Origin: Cryptomeria japonica
Lineage: Eukaryota; Streptophyta; Pinopsida; Cupressales; Cupressaceae
Length of the DNA: 64,000 nt
Direction: 5' to 3'
Assembly: GCF_030272615.1 (NCBI RefSeq)
Contig: NC_081409.1
Span: 473,242,573-473,306,572, forward strand
The first letter of the stretch is position 1, and every line of letters starts with the position of its first letter. A program made the translations under genes and the position numbers. A model generated the notes under the pieces. It did no database searches, was not told the origin of the DNA, and saw nothing but the letters and a program-made list of their open reading frames with translations. Below, one piece after another: positions 56,513 to 64,000 of the stretch.

Positions 56513-57958
56513 TTGGTGGAAGTGGCTGAAAATAGAGAAACTGTGTTTGGAAATGACCTAGTTCAGTTAGAAACTAATGAAATACCTAAAGGGTTGGTGG
56601 AACTGGAAGGTATGCTTAGTTACAGTGATAGACATCTACACCAGCAATCAACCACTAAGTTAGATGAACTAGAGGAAGTAAACTTGGGGACAAAATCATT
56701 CCCTAAGTTGGTGTATATTGGAAAAAATTTGCCTCCTCATATTAGAATAAACCTTATTAATTTATTAAAGAAATATAAGCATGTCTTTGCTTGGTGTTAT
56801 GAAGATCTGAAGGCGTATAGATAGGATCTATTTCAGCATGAAGTCCCTTTGCTTCTAGATGCTAAACCTTTTAGACAAAAATGAAGACCTATCAACCCCT
56901 TGTTGGAATCTAAAATGCAGCAAGAATTGACCATGTTAAGGGAAGGGGGAATTATTAAGCCTATAAGGCATTCATCATGGGTCTCAAATTTGGTCCCGGT
57001 TAGAAAGAAGAATGGGGACATAAGACTCTGTGTTGATTTTAGGAACCTAAATGTTGCTTCCTTGAAAGATAATTACTCTTCTCCTAATATGGAGGCAATG
57101 TTACAAAGAGTAACTGGTTGTGACCTATTGTCTATGATGGATGGGTTCTCAAGGTATAACCAGGTGTTAGTAAAAGAATCTAAACAATTCAAAACTACTT
57201 TCACCACCCCTTGGGGAACATACATCTATGTCAGAATGCCTTTTGGTTTGAAAAATATTGGAGCTACTTTTCAGAGGGCAATGGATGTAGCTTTCAAGGA
57301 ATTCATCAATATTATCATGGTAGTATATCAAGATGATTTGACATGATTCTCCAAAAGGGCGGATGATCACTATGGACACTTAGAATAGGTTTTCAATAAA
57401 GCTCTAGAATTTGGAGTATCCTTAAATCCTAAAAAGTGTCATTTTGTTGTTACTGAAGGGAAGCTGCTAGGGCATATTATCTCCAAAGAAGGGGTAAGAA
57501 TAGACCCTGAAAGAATTGAGGCTATAAACAATGTGCCTGAGCCAAAGAATGTTAAAGGTATCCAATCTTTCTTGGGAAAAGTAAATTTTGTTAGAAGATT
57601 TATTGCAAAGTTTGCAGAGATAGTCAAGCCCATTGTTAAACTGCTTAAAAGGGATACAAAGTTCTACTGGGATCAAGAAGCTTCAAAGGCTTTTGATGAA
57701 ATCAAAAGGGCTATTCAGGAGGCACCAGTGTTGAAGTCCTTTGACTACAGTAAGTCTTTCTCTTTGTTTTCTTTTGCTTCATATCACACAATGGCTGCAG
57801 TTCTTTTACAAAAGGATAATGAAGGATATGAACATCCTATAGCTTTTTATAGCAAATATTTACAGGCTGTAGAGTTAAAGTATGAAATTATGGAGAAGCA
57901 AGCATATGATTTGGTCAAGGCTATTAAATCTTTTAGGCCATATCTTGTAAATGCATGA
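56513..57958 (+). pseudogene. Reverse transcriptase and native-type RNase H of the Tat-like element
   Basis: The linker EEVNLGTKSFPKLVYIG and YKHVFAWCYEDLKAYR is typical of Tat pol. Reverse transcriptase follows: IIKPIRHSSWVSNLVPVRKKNGDIRLCVDFRNLN, DGFSRYNQVLV, PFGLKNIGATFQRAM and the catalytic VVYQDDLT, followed by a stop where Val is expected. Then LLGHIISKEGVRIDPERIEAI, and a second RNase H-like segment with SFASYHTMAAVLLQKD and AFYSKYLQAVELKYEIMEKQAYDLVKAI, in which the first catalytic Asp is Ser, so this domain looks catalytically dead. Confidence 0.85.
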
Positions 57959-59452
57959 GTAATTGCATATGTCCCTTATGTGGCTGTCAAAGATATTCTA
58001 TCCTAGTCTGAGGTCATAGATAAAAGATGCAGATGGATAACCAGAATCTAGGAATTTGATTTAGAAATTAAGATCACTAAATTGGTGAGAGGTTTAGGCC
58101 TTGCTAAGCTTATGGTTGAATCAAACCATCTTGATGTTGAAGTGAATAATGTTGAAGTTGAGAACATCCTGGTCACTAGTATTGAGGCACAACCTTGGTA
58201 CTCAGAGATAGTATATTTTTTAAGAGATGCAACATTTTCAGAAGGAATGACCCATAACTAGAGAAGAACTCTAAAGTTAAAGTCACAAAAATATGTCCTC
58301 ATTCAGGGTGATCTATTTTGGCGGAATAGAGATGGGGCATTAGTAATGTGTTTGGATAAATCCTAGGCTAAAAGAGTGTTAACTGAAATGCATGATGGAG
58401 TGTGTGGGGGTCACTACTCTACCAAGACAACTGCTGTTAAGATAGTTAAAGCTGGATATTATTGGCCTACTTTGTTTAAAGATGCTCATGAACATGTTCA
58501 GAGATGTGACCCATGCCATAAGTTTTCATCAAAATTGAAGTATGAGGGAGCTTTACCCCTCAACCAAGTCACAGTGGAAGCTCCTTTTGTCTAATGGGGC
58601 ATTAATTTTATTGGAGAAATCATTGAAAAATCAGGAAGAGGTCATTGGTGGATTATAGTAGCTACTGATTATTTTACCAAGTGGATTGAAGCTATACCCA
58701 CTAGGAGAGCCACAAGTAAGGTTGTTATTGACTTCCTGATGGATAATGTCATAAGTAGATTTGGAGTCCCTGTGAAACTAGTGATGGATAATGCCATGAG
58801 CTTCAAGTCAGAAGAGTTTGTTGAATTTTGCACTAGCCATGAAATAGTTATGTCCTACTCTTCACCTTACCATCCTCAAGGTAATGGGCAAGTTGAATCA
58901 AGTAATAAGAGCCTCTTGAACATTATTAAGAAAATCCTGGAGGAAAATAAAAGGTCTTGGGACCAGAAGTTGAAATTAGCTCTTTGGGCAGATAGGGTTA
59001 CTGTTAAGAGAGAAATTGGTGTCTCACCTTTTGAGTTAATCTATCGTATGCAATCTAGGGTGCCAATCAATAATATTCTTTCAGTGTATAAGTTCCTACA
59101 AGCTGAAGACATGGAGTTATCTGAACCTATGGAAGACTGGATGATTCAGATGGTGGAGATAGAAGAAATTAAAACTTTGGCTCACAAAAGGAATTTGAAG
59201 ATCCAATTGCAATCCAAATATCTATTTGACAAAAGGACCTTGTTGAGAAAGTTTCAAATTGGTGATGTGGCTCTTCAATGGAATGCGAAAGGACAAGATA
59301 AGGGAAAACAAAAAAAAATTGAGTCACTATGGATAGGCCCCTCTGAAGTTTGTGATCTTAATGGAAAGGATTCATATTTTTTGCAGAATATGAATGATGA
59401 GGTACAGGAATTTCCAGTGCATGGACAATTCCTGAAACATTACTTCTCTTAA
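57959..59452 (+). pseudogene. Integrase of the Tat-like element
   Basis: After stops at 57956, 58005 and 58050 the frame carries the zinc domain MHDGVCGGHYSTKTT...CDPCHKF and WGINFIGEI, where the first catalytic Asp reads Asn. The second Asp is in VMDNAMSFKSEEFVEF and the Glu in YHPQGNGQVESSNKSLL. The C-terminus runs through VSPFELIYRMQSRVP and GDVALQWNAKG to GQFLKHYFS at 59452. The catalytic change and stops indicate inactivity. No chromodomain, consistent with a non-chromovirus gypsy. Confidence 0.85.
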
Positions 59453-59597
59453 TGTCCATGCATAGTAGGTCTTAGTCTGTGAATATTTAGGTTTTCTTTT
59501 GTTGTTGTTTTTTTTGGGCTTGTGTTTGGTCTGTTCTCTAGAGAGTTTTTGAATTCTTGTGTTGATCTTGCAATCAACCATCCCTAGTCAGAGCTAT
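59453..59597 (+). other. 3' untranslated spacer before the 3' LTR
   Basis: Short T-rich sequence ending CAGTCAGAGCTAT-like bases at the LTR start. I do not see a good polypurine tract here. Confidence 0.4.
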
Positions 59598-61371
59598 TGT
59601 TATCACTATTTAAAATTGGATATTCTTGTTCCATAGTTGGCTAGAAGTCTACAAAAAATGTGTCTAGTATGGCCTTGTTGCCTCCGATTGTCTTGGGTCA
59701 GAAGAGGGTTTAAGGTTTTTGACTTCTAACCCTTCCTATGTTTGAAAAAAACCCTTATGTTCTATTTCTGCATTACTTTTACCACTTAGAGAAGGGTCGG
59801 TCTATCATGAAAAGTGTCCCCCCATTAGTTATTTCCCTAGGAAGTCCTTTAATTTTTTAAATATGCACGCCTCTACCTTTATCTTGTTTTAATGTTTGTC
59901 AGGCCCCTTAATTTTTGTGCAACTCATTGTTAATCTTGCGGTTGTCATTGTTTTGCTAGGCAAAGATGCTAGCAAGTTAATGATCGCGAAATAGTGAAAA
60001 GGCTAGGCGGGCATGACCAGATGGATTAACTATCAGATTAAAGGACTGCATCTTGCTTTAAATCCAATGGCTCGCGTTGATTTGCTAGCCTGAGATGCAC
60101 TTGATATAAGTTCTACGAAACAACGAAAGACTTGGCGGGTTCCAGAGGCGAGCGGCTTCTTTGGTTAAAGGATGATCAGTTTAGAAAAGATTAACGACTC
60201 ACGTTGATTTGCGGCCAGAAGATGCATGTGTTCTACCTTTCACAAAGTAGCGAAAAGGTAGTGGGCTCGGGCGAGGTGGTCATAGCAAGGGTAACCGACG
60301 AGCAAGTTCTTGAGATCCAATGGATACCACTGCTTCATAAAGATAAGTAACCTGAGTTTTAAGCTTTGTGAAATGGCGAAAGGGCCTATGGGTCCAAAGG
60401 ATAGGTAGGTCATAAAAGTTAAAGACCGATTAAGTATGATTTAATTGGATGGTTGTCGTGGATTCGTGGCCTAAAGTAAAGTGGAGATTAATGTTCATGA
60501 AATAGCGAAATGATGTGGCAATCACACGATGGATGACATGGAAAGACAGATGGTTTGTTCCGTGGAGTGTAATGGTGACCTGTCAAGTGCGCGTGGTTTT
60601 TTAAAGGGTAGTTGAGGGCCCACCTTGGTTCAACCAATAGTTATGTGGGGAATAGTAAAGTAAAGCACGTGGCGGTTTCAGAATGGAACCCGATGGAACT
60701 TCCTAAGCAAATAACTGACTGCCATGTGGCATTTGTTAATTGGTGATGAGATAAAGCAAGTGGTCTCTGAGTTAAAGTGCCCACTTGAAAGGTCTAAAGC
60801 ATGTTAAAAGGTGTTCATCTCATGGTCAATCCAATGGTTGATGTTGTTTTGTAGCTCGAAGATGCTTGCAATTGAGTCTCTGCAAAATGGCGAAAACCGT
60901 TAGTCGTCAAGGTAATGCATGGTTAGTTAATAAGACTGACGGTCGTTGTAGGAAATAAAGACCGGCAAGGAGATCATGATCTAATAGCCAGCATTGCTTT
61001 GCGAAGGAAAATTGCACAAGTTTTAAGGCCCACGAAATACTGAAAAGAAGGTAGGGCCCGTCACTAACACAGAAAGACCGAACGGAATAAAAGCAGTGCA
61101 AGTTCCTGTGATCCAACAGTTGTCATTGTTTCATGAAAGAAAGGTGTGGAGGTTTTAAGCTTTGTGAAATAGCGAAACAACGAAACAAAGGAAATACTCA
61201 AAGAATTTATGATCCATTGGAGCCCATTTTTTAATTGGATTTGTGAATTCAATTCTGAGGTGATGGTCAAAGCATGCGGGATTGATTTCTAAAATTCAAT
61301 GCCAACTTGTTGTATTAGAGTCCGCATCAACTTGAATGTTGGCATCATTTCAATGAGTCTGCTATAGAGAA
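59598..61371 (+). repeat. 3' (central) LTR of the Tat-like element, 1.77 kb
   Basis: TGTTATCACTATTTAAAATT to GCTATAGAGAA, followed by TTGGTACAGAGC. It contains about eight to nine degenerate units of about 130 bp, each with a GAAATAGCGAAA-like core (see separate entry). Matches 47078-47679 at both ends. Confidence 0.85.
59983..61180 (+). repeat. About 130-bp tandem units with a GAAATAGCGAAA core inside the LTR
   Basis: Cores at about 59986, 60116, 60242, 60369, 60498, 60888, 61027 and 61166. Spacings are about 126-139 bp, with a gap of three unit lengths (60498-60888) where only weak versions remain (AATAGTAAAGTAAAG near 60653, GATAAAGCAAGTGG near 60749). Phrases such as TTTTAAGCTTTGTGAAAT and GATCCAATGG recur with the cores. 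Confidence 0.75.
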
Positions 61372-62068
61372 ATTGGTACAGAGCGGTTTTCTTCAAGCAA
61401 ACAATAGGTTTTTTGTGCTTTTTCTTGCTAATTTTGGTCTAAAGTTGGTGATTGATGTGTGAATTGTTTCATTAGAGGTTTGTGCAAGTCTCAATTGATA
61501 TAGTTGCATTATCAACATGGCACCAAGAAGGGAGTTGACAGGAAAAGTGAATTACCAGGATAGGAACATTTGTGATGATTTTTTGGAATAGTTAACTATG
61601 TCAACCAATGTCGGGGCTAAAGCTAAATAATTATTACCAAAGAACCCTCGTCTAAAAATTAGGGATGGGTTATTTGATAAAGGTAATTGGTTAAGGGATC
61701 CACAAATAGGGTTGTTAGGTTTAGGATTGTTCAAAGTAGGTTTTGGTCAGAGACATTCCCTTGCCCCTTTAAATAGCATATGGGAATTGGATGTGGGGGA
61801 GCTTATTGTTCCTAGTGTGTTCATGGATGTAGATTTGTTGACTTTGATTGCCCAAAATTATGAACCTATAGCTCGATGTATCAGGAATGTGAAAGGATCA
61901 GCCCTGATTGAAATTAAAGATGATGAATTCAAAAGTGTGTTCAAGCTCAGTGAGGCTTCAAATTTGTTAGAGCCTATTGATTTTGAATCACTGGCTCGGG
62001 TTTATGATGCACAAAGGGATCACCTTAGGAGTGGCCCATTGAAAGAGTTCTTTGTTAAAATAGGAGGG
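61372..62068 (+). pseudogene. Second copy of leader and ORF1 start after the 3' LTR
   Basis: Immediately after the LTR the sequence repeats the primer binding site, leader and ORF1 start of 47680-48376, beginning MAPRRELTGKVNYQD at 61517, with stops at 61589 and 61627. ORF1 reads LNSIWELDVGELIVPSVFMDVDLL and LARVYDAQRDHLRSGPLKEFF until 62068, where a copia LTR interrupts it at VKIGG. It shows that at least a second internal region lies in tandem. Confidence 0.85.
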
Positions 62069-63614
62069 TGTTGGCAATATAGCATTATAACAGACAATGA
62101 AAGATTGTTGGCATTTCATAAGGATATTGAGAAGGTTGTTGATGATTATGGATATAACTGATTAAATATGTTTACTGTCTTGATATTATTATTTTGTCAT
62201 TGATGTCAAGAAATTGATTTTCTAATTCAGTATGATGTTGCCATATCTTGAGAAGTATGATATGAATATTATAAAGATGTCGGTTAAAGACACAGGAAAG
62301 AATATGATGAATAAGGGGATGAATAAGGTATTCAATGGGCAACTAGTACCAAGTCAGACAATGATGAGATCATGATGTTTTAGATTATTTTAACATCATA
62401 CATATGTTGTAAAATGTAAAGGTTAATATTATACTATGTTATCAAGCAAAGAACCTAGTCGATAAACCCTAAGGAACCTAGTCGGTAAACCCTAAGGTTA
62501 TCACTATCGGTTAATGAAGGTGGAGTGTCTATCGAGTGAAGTTTAGTATTCACCAAGTTGTTACTGAGTTGTAACCGAGCTATAACAGAATGAATTAAAT
62601 GTTTGCATGCGGTATTTAATGAAGGAAGCTGATGAGCTAGAACTATTCAATGATTGGTGAGCCATGAATGAAGTTTGTTAACAAATCTAAGGCAATGAAA
62701 AGTTGACATGAAGATCTATAGCTCAGATTGAACTGCAATACCCTGGCACAAGTTCCAAGACTAATATCCAAGTTCCAAGGTAGGGTAAAATGTTTTCAGA
62801 TTGAAAGATGCATTGAACCTGGACAAGATTGAAGATCTGATGGCTATGATTGATCATGGGAAATGTGATCAAGGAGATTAAGTGGTTACCTAATTGTTTA
62901 TAAATAGGAAACTATTGATAAACAATGTATGCGGGCAAGTGTATGCACAGGGATGCTACATAGTGATTACCAAGCACAGAAGCTTGAAGACCTGTTAGAA
63001 TAATAAAGTATTGAAGCCCAGCAGATAGACAAGATTAGTTCTATGTCTAGATTGTATTGAACAAATAGGAATCTGCTTTAGCATTTTAGATGTGAAGTTG
63101 CAGATAGATTTTATTACTGTTATTTTGTGAAAGTGACAGAAAATCTCTTAACTGAGTGGACTTAACAGTCTTATTTGTAAAATCCTCTAGCAAGGTGACA
63201 TTCTGATTGAGTGTTTGAAATCCTTTAACAAGGTCACTTCTAACAAAGTGAAGATCCTAACAGATCTGAGGGAAATCCCTTTAACTAGATCACATCTAGC
63301 AATGTATTTGTAATCTTTAACAGGATTTTCTTTTAATCGAGCATACTCTAGAAGAGTATATTTCTTAGTGGGTCCAAAATCCCACAGTGGTTTTTCCCTA
63401 TTTGGGTTTCCACGTTAAATCTGGTGTTATGAGGTTTATGATGTTCATATGCTTCTGAGTTTGCATGTTTGATAGTTTTGGTTATATTACTGAAATATAT
63501 GTTACTGAGGTTGAATCTGATGTTTTTATGGATGATTAAGTTTGTATGATTCACCCCCCCCTCTCATCTTGTTGGCTATCAGATCTGTACTTATATTAAG
63601 TATTAGAACTATCA
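62069..63614 (+). repeat. 5' LTR of the terminal copia element
   Basis: TGTTGGCAATATAGC to AGAACTATCA, 1,546 bp. It carries the conserved GGTTTTTCCCTATTTGGGTTTCC-type block near 63390 and TTCACCCCCCCCTCTCA at about 63550, the reverse complement of the start region of the minus-oriented copia LTRs in this window. Confidence 0.88.
62899..62908 (+). promoter_or_regulatory. Putative TATA box in the copia LTR
   Basis: TATAAATAGG in the first half of the LTR, a position suited to the U3 promoter. Confidence 0.5.
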
Positions 63615-63615
63615 A

Positions 63616-63628
63616 TTGGTATCAGAGC
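63616..63628 (+). other. Primer binding site of the terminal copia element
   Basis: TTGGTATCAGAGC, perfect tRNA-Met type, one base after the LTR. Confidence 0.9.
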
Positions 63629-63677
63629 TTTGGACTCCAGAAGGAAAGTTTAAAGGCACTTGAGTTAAAGATCCAAG

Positions 63678-64000
63678 ATGTATAAGAGGGATGCACTAAA
63701 GCTGAACAATTCAAGTTTCTCTACATGGCAGAAAAGGATGAAGCTACATCTATCAAGAGTTGGAGAATATGTTGTATACTATCTAGAGAATTATTTTGTT
63801 ACACTGAGCACCTATCCATTGACTATGGAAGAGAAAAAGGCAAAGCAAGAACATATTCACACAATGATTGAAATAACATATGCATTGACCGATTCAGAGT
63901 TTAATGATCTAGAAGGTTGCAATGATGCAAAGGCAATGTGGGATAAGCTCATATCAGTATATGGAGGAGATGAACATGTTCAAAGAGAAAAAGTAGATAT
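63678..64000 (+). CDS. Copia gag, N-terminal part (open at window end)
   Basis: ATG at 63678 begins MYKRDALKLNNSSFSTWQKR and stays open for 107 codons to the window edge. It contains the UBN2-type gag features FSTWQKRMKLHL, ITYALTDSEFNDLEGCNDAKAMWDKLISVYGGDEHVQREK. The start is 50 bases after the primer binding site; an earlier start is not available in this frame. Forms the particle shell by family knowledge. Whether the rest is intact cannot be judged here. Confidence 0.85.
   Translation, partial: MYKRDALKLNNSSFSTWQKRMKLHLSRVGEYVVYYLENYFVTLSTYPLTMEEKKAKQEHIHTMIEITYALTDSEFNDLEGCNDAKAMWDKLISVYGGDEHVQREKVD

Larger units (their letters stand above)
47078..61371 (+). mobile_element. Tat/Ogre-like Ty3/gypsy element with ORF1 and extra RNase H
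   Basis: Plus-oriented element of about 14.3 kb. 5' LTR 47078-47679; primer binding site 47681-47692; ORF1 47825-51454; non-coding spacer; gag from 52632; protease; RNase H; reverse transcriptase; second RNase H; integrase to 59452; 3' LTR 59598-61371. An ORF upstream of gag and an additional RNase H are recognised traits of the Tat/Ogre group. The element sits in copia pol. Its leader and ORF1 are repeated after the 3' LTR, so it is part of a tandem arrangement. Confidence 0.85.
62069..64000 (+). mobile_element. Copia element, 5' part (continues beyond the window)
   Basis: Plus-oriented: 5' LTR 62069-63614, primer binding site 63616-63628 and an open gag frame from 63678 to the end of the window. 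It is inserted in the second ORF1 copy after GGAGGG. The gag start is uninterrupted and the primer binding site is perfect, so it is probably one of the youngest insertions here. Confidence 0.88.

Noticed and set aside
47078-59452. Endogenous pararetrovirus
   Set aside because: The presence of LTRs, a primer binding site and an integrase with HHCC and DDE-like motifs identifies a gypsy retrotransposon.
59983-61180. Evenly spaced repeats resembling a CRISPR array
   Set aside because: Units are degenerate over their whole length with no exact repeat/unique spacer alternation, and they lie within a plant LTR.

Overview
The window looks like a stretch of plant nuclear intergenic DNA, most likely from a seed plant with a very large genome such as a conifer (inference). 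I find no convincing single-copy host gene, rRNA, tRNA or CRISPR array. Almost everything is mobile DNA: Ty1/copia and Ty3/gypsy LTR retrotransposons, non-autonomous LTR elements, a hAT DNA transposon and a small non-autonomous DNA transposon. Nearly all coding regions carry stops or frameshifts, so they are annotated as pseudogenes.

Layout. 1-780: end of an LTR. 781-7565: a minus-strand ORF relic, called the ORF1 family here. It is interrupted by a tandem LTR-internal-LTR-internal-LTR array (1695-4868, duplication CTTTT) and by a 1,068-bp DNA transposon (5111-6178, duplication AGTT); removing either insert restores the reading frame. 7566-9230: fragment of a gypsy-type LTR and AT-rich DNA. 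9230-19022: a plus-strand hAT transposase pseudogene with a 5' leader intron. It is split by a minus-strand copia element (11485-17981), and a solo LTR (19028-20092, duplication GTATT) lies downstream.

20880-31896: a second minus-strand ORF1-family relic, split in frame by a complete non-autonomous element (21412-28284, duplication TCAAT). That inner element carries a zinc-knuckle gag followed by an ORF1-type reading frame where pol should be. 32175-40465: a 5'-truncated Tekay-like chromovirus with a 3.9-kb 3' LTR. 40466-43000: an array of about 265-bp repeats and an unrecognised degraded ORF. 43530-44234: another unrecognised ORF relic.

44235-47077: a copia fragment (minus), interrupted by a large plus-strand Tat/Ogre-like gypsy element (47078-61371). 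The gypsy order is LTR, ORF1, gag, protease, RNase H, reverse transcriptase, second RNase H, integrase, LTR. A second copy of its leader and ORF1 follows directly (61372-62068) and is interrupted by a plus-strand copia element whose 5' LTR and intact gag start run off the window (62069-64000).

The points most worth pursuing are: the ORF1 family present at four loci in different element contexts; the non-autonomous element that pairs it with gag; the RNase H placed ahead of reverse transcriptase; two independent tandem LTR arrays; and an LTR built partly from about 130-bp repeat units. Identity and age statements are by eye from the sequence; no database search was run.
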